In this document: piece after piece, positions 26,368-35,931 of the stretch | How positions within the stretch are numbered: position 1 is the stretch's first letter | How the letters are laid out: each line of letters opens with the position of its first letter | From: Streptomyces sp. RPT161 | GTDB taxonomy: Bacteria; Actinomycetota; Actinomycetes; Streptomycetales; Streptomycetaceae | Direction: 5' to 3' | Assembly (NCBI RefSeq): GCF_027533845.1 | Contig: NZ_JAPZVN010000009.1 | Coordinates: 62,001-126,000 of the forward strand | DNA: 64,000 nt | Notes under the pieces: generated by a model | What the model saw: only the letters and a program-made list of their open reading frames with translations | Told to the model about the DNA's origin: nothing | Databases searched by the model: none | Program-made: the position numbers and the translations under genes

Positions 26368-27636
26368 GTGAACGCTCAACGAGTAGCCGAGCTCATATCC
26401 TTCGCGCGGCAGCACTCGCCGTACTACCGCGACCTCTACTCAGGCCTACCGGCCGAGACGACGGACCTCACCGCACTGCCACTGGTCGATCACACGGCGT
26501 ACTGGAAGGCGCACGGTGAACCGGTCAGCCAGGTGCTGACCGGGCCGCACACCGAGGGCATCGTCTTCAAGACCGGCGGCACCACGGGCGCTCCCCGGGT
26601 GTCCCAGTACACCCGGGACGAGTGGCGGGCGATGAGCCGCCGGTTCGGCGACGGGCTGCCCGCGGCCGGGCTGCGCGCCGGGGACCGGGTGGCCAACCTG
26701 TTCTACGCCGGGGAGCTGTACTCCAGCTTCGTCTTCACCCTCAATTGCCTTCAGGACGCGCCGGTTCCCACCGTCCAGCTGCCGATCGGCGGCGGCAGCC
26801 CGCTGGACTTCACGGTCGGCGCACTGCGTGACTTCAACGCCACCGTCATCGCCGCGCCGCCGACCTCGCTGTGCCGTCTGGCGATCGAGGTGGTCAACAC
26901 GGTCGGCACACTGCCCGGCGTCCGGCTCGCCCTGTTCAGCGGTGAGGCGCTCTACGGCGATCAACTCTCGCTGCTGGACAAGGCGTTCCCCGGCATCGAG
27001 GTCCGCTCGATCGGCTACGCCAGCGTGGACGCGGGCGTGCTGGCCGGTCCGGTCGCCGGGGAAGCCGACCCCCGGGTGCACGAGGTGTTCGCCCCGGACA
27101 AGGTCGTGGAGCTGCTGGACCCGGAGACCGGTGAGCCCGTCGAGGAACCGGGGCGCCCCGGCCGGGTCGTTGCCACGGACCTGGTGCGGCGGCTGATGCC
27201 GGTGATCCGTTACCCCGTCGGCGACATGGCCGAGTGGGTGGACTTCCCGCAGCGCCGCTTCCGGCTGCTCGGCCGCTCCGAGGAGGGGGCCCGGGTCGGG
27301 GTGGTCACCGTGTACCTGGAGGACCTGCGGCAGCTGGTCGAGACCGTGGACAAGCAGGGCCTGGTCGCCGGGGTGCAGGTGGTGCTGCGGCACCGGGAGA
27401 CCAGGGACGAGCTGGTGCTGCGGCTGGCGGCGCACTCCTCGGGCGACGCCGCGGACCGCCGGCTGCTGGAGCGTGAGTTGACGGAGCGGTTGGCTTCCGT
27501 ACGGCCGATGTTCGACGAGCACGTACGGGAAGGCAAGATCCATCCGCTGGCGTTCGAGTGGGTGGGCCTGGACGGTCTGATCCTCAACGCCCGTACCGGC
27601 AAGCTGGTTCGGCTCATCGACGAGCGGATGGACTGA
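26368..27636 (+). CDS. PaaK-like adenylate-forming ligase
   Basis: 422 residues from a GTG at 26368, with AGGGAAG nine bases upstream; a TTG at 26359 abuts that site and is less likely. The phenylacetate-CoA ligase family fold is clear: FARQHSPYYRDLY at the N-terminus, KTGGTTGAPRVSQYT as the ATP loop, YASVDAG in the middle, and ATDLVRRLMPVIRYPVGD-MAEW before the C-terminal subdomain. It should make an acyl-adenylate, then a thioester. It resembles the C-terminal domain of the LuxC fusion on the opposite strand and converges with it. The acid substrate is unknown. Confidence 0.8.
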   Translation: MNAQRVAELISFARQHSPYYRDLYSGLPAETTDLTALPLVDHTAYWKAHGEPVSQVLTGPHTEGIVFKTGGTTGAPRVSQYTRDEWRAMSRRFGDGLPAAGLRAGDRVANLFYAGELYSSFVFTLNCLQDAPVPTVQLPIGGGSPLDFTVGALRDFNATVIAAPPTSLCRLAIEVVNTVGTLPGVRLALFSGEALYGDQLSLLDKAFPGIEVRSIGYASVDAGVLAGPVAGEADPRVHEVFAPDKVVELLDPETGEPVEEPGRPGRVVATDLVRRLMPVIRYPVGDMAEWVDFPQRRFRLLGRSEEGARVGVVTVYLEDLRQLVETVDKQGLVAGVQVVLRHRETRDELVLRLAAHSSGDAADRRLLERELTERLASVRPMFDEHVREGKIHPLAFEWVGLDGLILNARTGKLVRLIDERMD

Positions 27637-27654
27637 CCTGCCGGTCACACGAAG

Positions 27655-27690
27655 AGTCCCGCCGCCGGGCCAAGGTCCGGCGGCGGGACT
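27655..27690. terminator. bidirectional hairpin between convergent genes
   Basis: Perfect 14-bp arms at 27655-27668 and 27677-27690 with an 8-base loop. It lies between the PaaK-like gene (stop at 27636) and the LuxC-fusion gene (stop at 27705). Confidence 0.85.
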
Positions 27691-27704
27691 GTCCTCGCCG
27701 CGGG

Positions 27705-30236
27705 TCAGCTGTTGCGGGCCCGGCGGTCCACGACGGCCAGGAGCTTGCCGCTGGCGGCGGTCTGCTCGAAGCGGTCGGCGGGCGACCACTCCACGCGCAG
27801 CTCGACCATCCGGTCCCGGCGCACCGCGATGTCCAGCGCGGGGTACTCGTCGAGGAAGACCCGCACCGCGTCCTCCTCGGACCGGGTGGCCTCGCCCTCC
27901 AGTCGTACCGTCAGCCGCTCGTGGGCGTTCGCGTCCTCGTCCAGCAGGAGCTGCACGGCCCCGGTGTGGCCCAGCGCGTCCTCGGCGACGGCGGTGAACC
28001 GGCGGTAGTTGAGGAAGTGGCTGCCGCTGCGGAAGATGTCGCCGAACCGGCCCAGCAGCTCGAAGCGCGGTGTACGGCGGCCGCATTCGCAGTCGCCCGC
28101 GACCCAGCGGCCCAGGTCACCGATCTCGTAGCGGTCAAGTCGCTGGCCGCGCCGGGTGTGCGCGGTGAACACCAGTCGTCCGGTCTCACCGACCGGCGCG
28201 GGCCGGTCCTCGTCCAGCTCCAGGATCTCCAGGGTCTGCAGACCGCTGAACAGATGGTGCACCCGGGCCGATGAGGCACCGCACTGGTAGCCCAGCGGCC
28301 CGGCGTCGACGCTGCCGTAGGCCGCCGAGCGGATCAGCTCGACGCCGAACTCCTCGCGAAGCCAGGCCTGTTGGCTTTCGGGGAAGTGCTCACCGCCGTA
28401 GAAGATCTTGCGCACTCCGCGGTACTCGCGCAGTTCCTCCGCGCCCTCGGTGAACACCCGCAGCAGGTAGTTGGGCATGCCGAGGAGGGTGTCCACCCGG
28501 TGTTCGACGATGGAGCGGGCCACCTCGACATGGTCCTGCTGCGCGGCCATCGGGAACTGCACGGCGTTGAGGGTCTCCAGCACCGAGAAGAAGCTGGGGA
28601 AGCCGCCGTAGAGCAGGCCGCCGAAGAAGAGGTTCATGGCCCGGTCGGTGCGCGGCTCGAACCCGGCGGCCAGCAGGCCCTCCGCCCCGTGGCGCATGTG
28701 CTCGTGGTAGTCGTCCCAGGTGAAGGCGGACAGCTTGGGCGCGCCGGAGCTGCCGCCGCTGCGGAAGAACACCTCGGCCCGGCTCAGGTCGGTCTGCAGC
28801 TGCTCGAAGTCGGCCTTGGCGGTGATCGGCACGTCGGGTGCAGGCAGTTCGCGTGCGCCGACCAGGTCGTCCAGGCAGGCGTCGGTGGCGAACCTGGCGT
28901 CGAGTTGGACGTCCACCCGGCGGCTGTAGCGCTGGAGCGCGTAGACGCCGTCGTGCGGTTCGCCGTTGTAGCTGCCGAGCATTTCGCCGGGCACGGTTAC
29001 CCGTTGGGCGCCGGCGGCCAGTACGGCGGCGGCCAGTTCGGCGGTGTCGCACCGGTCGGCGCCCAGGCCAACGGTCTGCAGGTAGCGGCGCATCGGGCGC
29101 AGCACTTCCTGGATCCGCTTGCGCGGCAGGGGCTTGACCCACACCGTGCGGTGCAGCGGGGACGCCCGCAGCGCGCTACGGGTGTCCGCCAGGACGTGCC
29201 AACTGCCGTCCGGCGCGGCGTGTACCCGGGTGAGGTCCAGGTGCTGCTCCAACTCGGCCACCAGGACGGTGTTGGTGATCTCCGCGCTCTCCAGCAGCTC
29301 CGGCTCGGCCGGGCTCAGGGTGCTGACGGCGTCGGCGAGTGCGGTGCTGAACCGCTCGGCGAAGGCGAAGACCTCTTCGGTGTCGTCGGTGTCCAGGTAG
29401 ATGACCTGCGGGCTGGAACACGCCTGCTGGTTGAGGCGGCAGATGTCCGCGGCCACCGCGCGCAGCGTGTCGGGGGCGGACCAGGTGTCCGCGGTGAGGT
29501 AGGCGAAGGAGAGCTTCGGCCCCCAGTCGACCAGTCGGCAGCCGGGCCGTACCAGGGCGGCGACGCCCGCGATGGCCTCCTCCCCGCCCCAGGCGGCGAC
29601 CGCGTCCGCGGCGGCGCACAGGCGTTCCAGCCAGCTGGTGCGGCTGGAGGGGAAGCCGAGCACGACCACCCGGCCGGCTATCTGCCCGGTGGGGTCGAGT
29701 TCGGCGAGGGTGGCCAGCAGTCCATGGGTGAAGCGCGAATCACCGCTGGTCTTGGCCACGTTGACGTTTCCGGCGAGCAGTCCCTCGACCACGCTGAGCG
29801 CTCCGGCGGCCGGCGCGTTGCCCGGGGTGATGTGCACCAGCAGGCCGACCGGCAGCCAGGCCTCGAACACCTCACGGCGCAGGTCGAAGCGGGCCAGCCG
29901 ACCGGGGTCGATGCCGCCCAGCTCACGGGTCAGCTTGGTCTCCAGGGCCTCCCGGCCGAGGGCCGCGGCGATGTCGCGCAGGGTGCGCGCCGACTCGTCC
30001 TCGGGCACCTCGGCCTCGCGCAGCAGCGCGGCCAGCCGCTGGGTGTGGGGGTCGTCCGGGTCGGTGAGCGCGGCGGCGAGGCGGTCGCAGGCGGCCACCA
30101 CGACCAGCGGGCTGAAGGGCTGGGCCAGTGCGCCGGGAACGTAGTCGTCCAGCGCGTCCAGTCGGCGCTGCGCCTCGGCGTCGTCGACCCACTCGCCCTG
30201 CCAGTAGTGTCCGTTGGGTACCCACTCGGCGGTCAT
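27705..30236 (-). CDS. LuxC-type acyl reductase fused to a PaaK-like adenylation domain
   Basis: 843 residues from the ATG at 30236, which overlaps the preceding stop by ATGA. Residues 1-480 are LuxC-like: FEAWLPVGLLVHITPGNAP, LLAGNVNVAKTSG and the active-site Cys273 in NQQACSSPQ. LuxC reduces an acyl thioester to an aldehyde with NADPH. Residues 490-843 are an adenylation domain with RSGGSSGAPKLS, FGGLLYGGFPS, YGSVDAG and a CECGRRTPRFELLGR segment. The single chain could thus activate an acid and reduce it, with LuxE-like help from the upstream gene. No luxA or luxB is present. Confidence 0.8.
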   Translation of the reverse strand: MTAEWVPNGHYWQGEWVDDAEAQRRLDALDDYVPGALAQPFSPLVVVAACDRLAAALTDPDDPHTQRLAALLREAEVPEDESARTLRDIAAALGREALETKLTRELGGIDPGRLARFDLRREVFEAWLPVGLLVHITPGNAPAAGALSVVEGLLAGNVNVAKTSGDSRFTHGLLATLAELDPTGQIAGRVVVLGFPSSRTSWLERLCAAADAVAAWGGEEAIAGVAALVRPGCRLVDWGPKLSFAYLTADTWSAPDTLRAVAADICRLNQQACSSPQVIYLDTDDTEEVFAFAERFSTALADAVSTLSPAEPELLESAEITNTVLVAELEQHLDLTRVHAAPDGSWHVLADTRSALRASPLHRTVWVKPLPRKRIQEVLRPMRRYLQTVGLGADRCDTAELAAAVLAAGAQRVTVPGEMLGSYNGEPHDGVYALQRYSRRVDVQLDARFATDACLDDLVGARELPAPDVPITAKADFEQLQTDLSRAEVFFRSGGSSGAPKLSAFTWDDYHEHMRHGAEGLLAAGFEPRTDRAMNLFFGGLLYGGFPSFFSVLETLNAVQFPMAAQQDHVEVARSIVEHRVDTLLGMPNYLLRVFTEGAEELREYRGVRKIFYGGEHFPESQQAWLREEFGVELIRSAAYGSVDAGPLGYQCGASSARVHHLFSGLQTLEILELDEDRPAPVGETGRLVFTAHTRRGQRLDRYEIGDLGRWVAGDCECGRRTPRFELLGRFGDIFRSGSHFLNYRRFTAVAEDALGHTGAVQLLLDEDANAHERLTVRLEGEATRSEEDAVRVFLDEYPALDIAVRRDRMVELRVEWSPADRFEQTAASGKLLAVVDRRARNS

Positions 30237-31405
30237 GACTTCCCCTTGATCAGTTCGGCGGCGGCGATGGCACAGCTGCGGTTGCGGCTCAGCCCGGCCC
30301 GGCCGTGCACGGTGAACCAGGGCGTGGGCAGCCCGCAGCCGCACTCCTCGGGGCCGTGCTGCGTGACCAGGTCGCCCATCAGAACGGACTGCGCCGGGAC
30401 CGAGGTGATGTACGGGGAGACGAACTGGGCGTATCCGGGCTCCCCGTAGGGCAGCGGCTCCAGTGTGCGCACCGAGCGGACCAACATCCTTGACCAGGTG
30501 GGCACATGGAGGCGGTGGCGCGGGCACTCCATGTACAGCACGGAGTGCTCGGCGGCGCCGAATCCGTCGCGGATGCGTTCGTCGGGGATGCCCAGCTGGT
30601 CGTGGATGCGCTGGTAGAGCTCGGGCTTGGCCACCTGCTTGTCGGCGTGGCCCTTCCAGCCGCCGCCGAAGACGACCAGCGACCGCGGGGACAGTTCCAG
30701 CGGCGGGATGCCCAGCTCGCGCATCCGGTCGAGGGTGAAGGAGAGGAAGGACGGGAACCCCAGGATGCGTACCGGCGCGCCCTCCTCGGCGTAGCGGATG
30801 AGCGCGCGGACACAGCCGAACGGGTCGAACTCATGGCCGTTGCCGGTGTGCTTGAGCGCGTACTCGACGGACCGTACCGGCGCGAAGTGGCACAGGTACT
30901 CGTCGGTGAACGAGCTGCCCAGGTTGAGCCCGGGACGCGGCTGGTAGTTGGAGAGCAGATAGTTGACCGGTTCGCTCTCCCCGATCCAGCCGTAGTGGTC
31001 GAAGACCCGGGCGACGATGCGCTGGCCGTTGCGCAGTGTCCAGTTGTCGAAGAACATCTGCGACTTCTGGCCGGTGGTGCCGGAGGAGGTGACGTGCAGT
31101 TTCACGTCGCCGGTGGGTATGGACACCACTTCGTGCGCCTTGAAGAAGTTGGCGTGCACGAACGGCAGTCGGTGCAGGTCGGCCACGTCCTCCAGCGGAC
31201 GGTCCGCCGCGGCGCTGGCGGCCAGCATCCGGGCGAAGAACGGGGAGCGGGCGGCGTGCCAGGCGTTGGACTCGTTCATCGCCTGGGCGAACAGCCGGTC
31301 GTTGTCCGGGCCGACGACGTACGGCTCGGCGATGTCGCACAGCCGCTGTACGGCGGCGAGGGCGTCGGGATCGGGTACCGAGACCGGCCCCAGGTACTGG
31401 TTCAC
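30233..31405 (-). CDS. LuxE-like acyl-protein synthetase
   Basis: 390 residues starting at a GTG that overlaps the upstream stop (GTGA). Family landmarks are HVTSSGTTGQKSQMFFD as the ATP loop, VFGGGWKGHADK, GFGAAEHSVLYMEC, and SVLMGDLVTQHGPEECGCG-LPTPWF. In bioluminescence systems LuxE adenylates a fatty acid and passes the acyl group through a cysteine to LuxC. Here the substrate may be different. The coupled order (GNAT, LuxE, LuxC-PaaK) suggests the three proteins act as one activation/reduction complex. Confidence 0.8.
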   Translation of the reverse strand: MNQYLGPVSVPDPDALAAVQRLCDIAEPYVVGPDNDRLFAQAMNESNAWHAARSPFFARMLAASAAADRPLEDVADLHRLPFVHANFFKAHEVVSIPTGDVKLHVTSSGTTGQKSQMFFDNWTLRNGQRIVARVFDHYGWIGESEPVNYLLSNYQPRPGLNLGSSFTDEYLCHFAPVRSVEYALKHTGNGHEFDPFGCVRALIRYAEEGAPVRILGFPSFLSFTLDRMRELGIPPLELSPRSLVVFGGGWKGHADKQVAKPELYQRIHDQLGIPDERIRDGFGAAEHSVLYMECPRHRLHVPTWSRMLVRSVRTLEPLPYGEPGYAQFVSPYITSVPAQSVLMGDLVTQHGPEECGCGLPTPWFTVHGRAGLSRNRSCAIAAAELIKGKS

Positions 31406-32556
31406 TGGAAAACCCCGCAGGTGTTGAGGTATTGCTGCTTCCACAGCTCGATGTACTGCTCGGTGAAGGGCTGGAACGCCATGTCGATGGCCAGGTCGTG
31501 GAAGTCCAGCGGCTGGAGGGTGCGGGCCATCACGACGTGGTCGCGGAACCATTCCCTCTCCCCGTGCGACTCCCGGCGCATCGCCGGATAGGCGGCTGCG
31601 GGCAGGAAGCCGTGGGCGAGCAACCGGCACAGTTCCTCGTAGCGGTCCAGCGGCACCAGGGTTTCGATGTAGGAGGCGCCGTAGCCGCCCAGCCGCTCGA
31701 TGAGCGGTTGGAGGTCGTCGCCGACGGCCGCGAACCCGGGCGCGGTGCCGATGAGTGCGCAGTAGCCGTCGGAACGGCTGAGTTGGGCGTACAGCTCGTA
31801 CGCCCCGTCGGTGGCGGTCAGCATGATGTTGGGCGCGTGGAAGGGGTAGAAGCGCCGTGCCGGGTCGGGCATGACCTCGTTGAAGCGGCGCAGCACGAAC
31901 TCGGGCGCGTCCACGAGTTCGACATCGTGGTCCGCCGTACGGCCGCCGGGAACGCGGGGCGGCACCTCGTCGGTGATCTCGGTGTCGAGCGCGAACCCGG
32001 CGGAGCGCAACGCATGGACCAGACCGGCGAGTTGGGCGGGCACCCGGGGTACCGGGAGGCGTCGTTCCAGTACGCCTTCGCGGTGCCGGGCCAGCAGCAC
32101 CATGGTCTCGTGGCGGGCGGCCTTGCGGAGGTTGGGGAAGATGCCCAGGGCGTGGAAGCCGCTGCGCAGGCAGATGCGTTGCGGCGCCGTGGAGTTGGTG
32201 CGCGCGGTGGCGTACACGGAGTCGGCGGGCTGGTCACCGCTGAGCAGGGTGTCGCTGAGCTGCTGGACCGCCTGCCGGGCGGCGCCCGAGCCGCGGGCGT
32301 CCGGGTGGACCACCAGGCCCTGGAGCTTTCCCAGGCCGTCCGACGGGTCGTGGTTGCCCACGATCGACCCCACCAACCGGCCGGTGCCCGGCTCGTCGGC
32401 GACGAGCCAGGTGGTCAGCGGTTCGCAGATCTCCCGGGCCATCACCTCCGGGTCGGTGCCGAGCGGCAGCGCGTAGTCGCGTCCGTAGACCTGCTGGTAG
32501 AGCCGGAGCAACCCGTCGATGTCTTCCAGAGTCGCGACGCGGAAATCGAGGGCCAA
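31402..32556 (-). CDS. GNAT-domain protein, first gene of the LuxCE operon
   Basis: 384 residues from a TTG at 32556 with GGAGG four bases upstream; a GTG at 32580 is possible but has no ribosome site. Residues 1-150 form an acetyltransferase domain: TLEDIDGLLRLYQQVYGRDY, LQGLVVHPDARGSGAARQAVQ for acetyl-CoA binding. The C-terminal half (residues 180-384) has no family I recognise. It may acylate an amine or the reduction product. It is translationally coupled to the LuxE-like gene and heads the operon. Confidence 0.7.
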   Translation of the reverse strand: MALDFRVATLEDIDGLLRLYQQVYGRDYALPLGTDPEVMAREICEPLTTWLVADEPGTGRLVGSIVGNHDPSDGLGKLQGLVVHPDARGSGAARQAVQQLSDTLLSGDQPADSVYATARTNSTAPQRICLRSGFHALGIFPNLRKAARHETMVLLARHREGVLERRLPVPRVPAQLAGLVHALRSAGFALDTEITDEVPPRVPGGRTADHDVELVDAPEFVLRRFNEVMPDPARRFYPFHAPNIMLTATDGAYELYAQLSRSDGYCALIGTAPGFAAVGDDLQPLIERLGGYGASYIETLVPLDRYEELCRLLAHGFLPAAAYPAMRRESHGEREWFRDHVVMARTLQPLDFHDLAIDMAFQPFTEQYIELWKQQYLNTCGVFQ

Positions 32557-32861
32557 GGTACCTCCACACAGACATGGCACACCGGCGGATCAGCGCGGGT
32601 GTGCACGGGTGAAGCGGTTCCGCGGACGGTCACGGGGTGCCCGGTCGGGGCACCCGCGCCACAACGTCCCGAAAGTGGCGGAAGCGTAGGGAGAAGTCAG
32701 CTGTTGGCAGGATCTGCCGACGCATCACACACTAGCGCGTGATGTCCTAGGAAGATCGCATGGGGCACCACTGACCAGGCATTATGAAGGCGGTGTGCGA
32801 CCAAGCTCACAGAATGGTCACATCCTGGAACTGACCGCGACAAGGGGGACTTTGACTTGTT
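32557..32861. promoter_or_regulatory. intergenic region upstream of the LuxCE operon
   Basis: About 300 bases without a gene. It contains an inverted repeat with 6-bp arms (CATCAC at 32723-32728, GTGATG at 32739-32744) and AT-rich stretches that could hold the minus-strand promoter. I could not settle on -10 and -35 boxes. Confidence 0.4.
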
Positions 32862-35336
32862 CTAGGGGCAACTTGGGGTCTGGCCCGCCGGGTTGGTCCG
32901 GGAGCCGATCGGCAACGGCTGTTCGGCCCAGATGGTCTTGCCTTCTGGTGTGTAGCGGGTGCCCCAGCGTTGGGCGAACTGCGCCACCAGGAACAGGCCG
33001 CGGCCACCCTCGTCGTTGGAGCGGGCACGGCGCAGGTGCGGAGAGGTGTTGCTGCCGTCGGACACCTCACAGATCAGGTGTACGTCACGGATCAGCCGCA
33101 GGGCGATCGGCTCCGAGGCGTAGCGGATCGCGTTGGTGACCAGCTCGCTGACGATCAGTTCGGTGGTGAACGCCAGCTCGTCCAGGCCCCACCGCTCCAG
33201 TTGCTGCCCGGTGATGGTCCGGGCGTGCGCCACGGCGGTGGGTTCGCTGGTCAGGTCCCAGGTGGCGAAGCTGTCGGCGCTCAGCGCGTGCGGGCGGGCG
33301 ACCAGGAAGGCGACGTCGTCGTGCGGGCGGTCCGGCAGCAGGGTGCGCACCATGTCGTCGCATATCTCCTCCAGCGGGCGGTCCGGATGGGCCAGGGCGA
33401 AGCACAGCCGCTCCAGACCGGTCTCCACATCACGGTCCGGGGAGGCGGTCACCAGACCGTCGGTGTAGAAGGCGAGCACACAGCCGTCGGGAATGGGGAC
33501 CTCCGCGGCCTCGAAGGGCAGGCCACCAAGACCGAGCGGCGGTCCGGCCGGTATGTCGGGGAACTCGACCGCCCTGTCGAGGTGGGCGATGGCCGGGGGC
33601 GGATGGCCCGCGCGGGCGAAGGTGGCGGAGCGGGCGATGGGGTCGTACACGCCGTACAGGCAGGTGGCGCCGAGCACTCCGGTGCCGGGCCGGTCCGCCG
33701 TCTCCTCGTCGGCGGCCAGCCGCAGCACCAGGTCGTCGAGATGGGAGAGGAGTTCGTCGGGCGGCAGGTCGAGATCGGCCAGCGTGTGTACGGCGGTGCG
33801 CAGCCGACCCATGGTGGCCGCCGCATGCATGCCGTGGCCCACCACGTCGCCGACGACCAGTCCCACCCGGCTGCCGGACAGTGACAGCACGTCGAACCAG
33901 TCGCCGCCGACCCCGGCCTGGGTGTCGGCGGGCAGGTAGCGGTAGGCGGCCTCCACCGCGGTGTCCGCGGGCAGGTCCTGCGGGAGCAGACTGCGCTGCA
34001 GGGTCAGTGCGGCGCGGTGTTCGCGGGTGAAGCGCCGGGCGTTGTCGACGCACACGGCGGCGCGGGCGGCGAGCTCCTCCACCAGCAGCAGGTCGTCGGC
34101 GTCGAAGGACTCGGCGTTCCTCCAGCGCATCAGGGTGGCCACGCCCACGGTGATACCGCGGGCGCGCAGCGGGACCACCATGTGGGAGTGGACGCCCACC
34201 TCGTGCAGCTTCGCGGCGCGCGGCGGGTCATGGCGTAGCCAGGGCGTGGTCAGGTCCACCACGGCGTCCAGCACCGGCCGGCCGGTGGCCACGCAGCGGG
34301 CCTGCGGCGACACCGGTGGGTAGTTGGCGGGTTCACCGAGCGCCACCAGGACGTTCGGCGGGCCCGGCCGGATCGACCGGTGAGCGCTGCGGCGCAGGTC
34401 GGCGGTGTCCGACATGAGCAGCGGTTCCGGATCCTGCTCGCCGACCACGGAGGCCAGCAGGTCGACGGCGACGAAGTCGGCGACCGGCGGAACCAGCACC
34501 TCGGCCAGCTCCTGGACGGTGCGGTCCAGATCCAGGGTGCTGCCGATCAGGACGCTGGCCTCGTTCACCAGGGCCAGCCGCTGTCGGGCGCGGTGGTGGC
34601 TGGTGACGTCGAGCACCGCATGCCCGACGCCCACGGTGTGCCCGGCCGAGTCCTGCAGCCGGAAGGAGGAGCCGGATCGCACGTGCTGCCGGTGCGGATC
34701 GACCGCGGAGTCCACCTGTTCGACGGCGACCAGCGGCTCGCCGGTCTCCAGTACCTCCCGGGCCCGCGCCTCCGCCAGCGGCCCCGCGGCCCCGGGCATC
34801 GCGTCGCGCAGCCGACGGCCCAGCCGCAGCCGCGCGGGGACGCCGTCCATCCGCTCCAGCGCGGGGTTGATCATCAGGAACCGCAGTTGCGGGTCGACCA
34901 CGGCCAGGCCGAACGGGGACTGCGTGAACAGCCCGCGCAGCACCGCCTGCTCGCGCTCCCAGGTCCGCATGGTGGCCAGGTCGGCGGCGACCACCAGCCA
35001 GCTCGCGCCCTTCCGGTCGGCGCCCAGCGGGCAGGCCTGCGCACCGACCTCCAGGCTGCTGCCGTCGCGGTGCCGTACCGTCAGCGCCGCCTGCCAGCCG
35101 CTGCCGGTGCGGTGCCTCAGCTTCAGCCCTTCGCCCGGGACGGCCAGCAGTTCCTTGGCCGGGTGGCCGATGACGTCCTGCTCCGGGTAGCCGAGTAGTT
35201 CCTGTGCGCCCCGGCTCCACCCCTGGATCAGGCCCTGCGGATCCACCACCAGGACGGCGGCATCGGTGACGTCGAACGGGCAGCGCCGAGTGTCGCTGCC
35301 GGACGCCTCCGGAGTGGTGATCGCCCCTGGCCGCAC
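32862..35336 (-). CDS. PAS-PAS-GAF-SpoIIE phosphatase with C-terminal HATPase domain
   Basis: 824 residues from a GTG at 35336. Order: PAS (20-125; VLVVDPQGLIQGWSRGAQELLGYPEQDV), a second PAS (about 130-245), GAF (255-435), a PP2C/SpoIIE phosphatase (450-680; VGGDWFDVLSLSGSRVGLVVGDVVGHG, LAFYTDGLV), and a HATPase_c_2 anti-sigma-like kinase domain (690-805; ELIVSELVTNAIRYA, NDEGGRGLFLV). It has no transmembrane segment. Such multidomain proteins in Streptomyces act in partner switching on sigma-factor antagonists. No antagonist gene is adjacent. Confidence 0.85.
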   Translation of the reverse strand: MRPGAITTPEASGSDTRRCPFDVTDAAVLVVDPQGLIQGWSRGAQELLGYPEQDVIGHPAKELLAVPGEGLKLRHRTGSGWQAALTVRHRDGSSLEVGAQACPLGADRKGASWLVVAADLATMRTWEREQAVLRGLFTQSPFGLAVVDPQLRFLMINPALERMDGVPARLRLGRRLRDAMPGAAGPLAEARAREVLETGEPLVAVEQVDSAVDPHRQHVRSGSSFRLQDSAGHTVGVGHAVLDVTSHHRARQRLALVNEASVLIGSTLDLDRTVQELAEVLVPPVADFVAVDLLASVVGEQDPEPLLMSDTADLRRSAHRSIRPGPPNVLVALGEPANYPPVSPQARCVATGRPVLDAVVDLTTPWLRHDPPRAAKLHEVGVHSHMVVPLRARGITVGVATLMRWRNAESFDADDLLLVEELAARAAVCVDNARRFTREHRAALTLQRSLLPQDLPADTAVEAAYRYLPADTQAGVGGDWFDVLSLSGSRVGLVVGDVVGHGMHAAATMGRLRTAVHTLADLDLPPDELLSHLDDLVLRLAADEETADRPGTGVLGATCLYGVYDPIARSATFARAGHPPPAIAHLDRAVEFPDIPAGPPLGLGGLPFEAAEVPIPDGCVLAFYTDGLVTASPDRDVETGLERLCFALAHPDRPLEEICDDMVRTLLPDRPHDDVAFLVARPHALSADSFATWDLTSEPTAVAHARTITGQQLERWGLDELAFTTELIVSELVTNAIRYASEPIALRLIRDVHLICEVSDGSNTSPHLRRARSNDEGGRGLFLVAQFAQRWGTRYTPEGKTIWAEQPLPIGSRTNPAGQTPSCP

Positions 35337-35483
35337 CAGTCAATTATCGCCCCTTCGGCGATCAACTGCATGGCACGGGCCGGGCCGCGGACGCCGCCCG
35401 GGGTGCGGGCGCGGGCGGGCGCGCCCCACTCCCCCGTCCGGCGAGGAGCGCGAGACCAACCCGTCACCGGGCGAGGTGAGTTG

Positions 35484-35897
35484 TCACTCCACGACCAGCT
35501 CGACCGGGATGTTGCCCCGGGTGGCCTTGGAGTACGGGCAGAAGGCGTGCGCCTTCTCCACCAGCTCGCGGCCCGCCGGGCCCTGGAGCGACTCGGGCAG
35601 CTCGACGCGGAGCGTGACCGCCAGCCCGAAACCGCCGTCAGTGTCCTTGCCGATGCCCACCTCGGCGGTGACCGAGGCGTCGCTGGTGTCGATCTTCGCC
35701 TCGCGGCCGACCGCCCCCAGGGCGCTGGCGAAGCAGGCCGCGTATCCGGCGGCGAACAACTGCTCGGGGTTGGTGCCGTTGCCGTTGCCGCCCAGCGCGG
35801 GCGGGAAGGCCAGCGGGAGGTCGAGCCTGCCGTCGGAGCTGACGGCGCGGCCCTCACGGCCGTTGGCGGTGGCGGCGGCGGTGTACAGCGCGTCCAT
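35484..35897 (-). CDS. ohr: organic hydroperoxide resistance protein (Ohr)
   Basis: 137 residues from the ATG at 35897. Ohr/OsmC fold: MDALYTAAATANGREG, the first reactive cysteine in AAGYAACFASAL and the second in KAHAFCPYSKATRGNIPV. It reduces organic hydroperoxides with dithiol electrons in the cytoplasm. Two overlapping palindromes lie 35-54 bases upstream, suggesting an OhrR/MarR-type repressor, but no such gene is in the flanking sequence. A frame reaching 35960 would read through these palindromes and is not used. Confidence 0.9.
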   Translation of the reverse strand: MDALYTAAATANGREGRAVSSDGRLDLPLAFPPALGGNGNGTNPEQLFAAGYAACFASALGAVGREAKIDTSDASVTAEVGIGKDTDGGFGLAVTLRVELPESLQGPAGRELVEKAHAFCPYSKATRGNIPVELVVE

Positions 35898-35931
35898 GGG
35901 AAAGCCGTCCTTACGGTCGAGGCATTGTGTG

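Noticed and set aside
28371-30449. A 692-residue plus-strand frame opposite the LuxC fusion
   Set aside because: Antisense shadow: the minus-strand frame carries clear LuxC and PaaK motifs and ATGA coupling.
26368-32556. Calling the LuxC/LuxE genes a bioluminescence operon
   Set aside because: No luxA or luxB is present, and the LuxC is fused to an adenylation domain.
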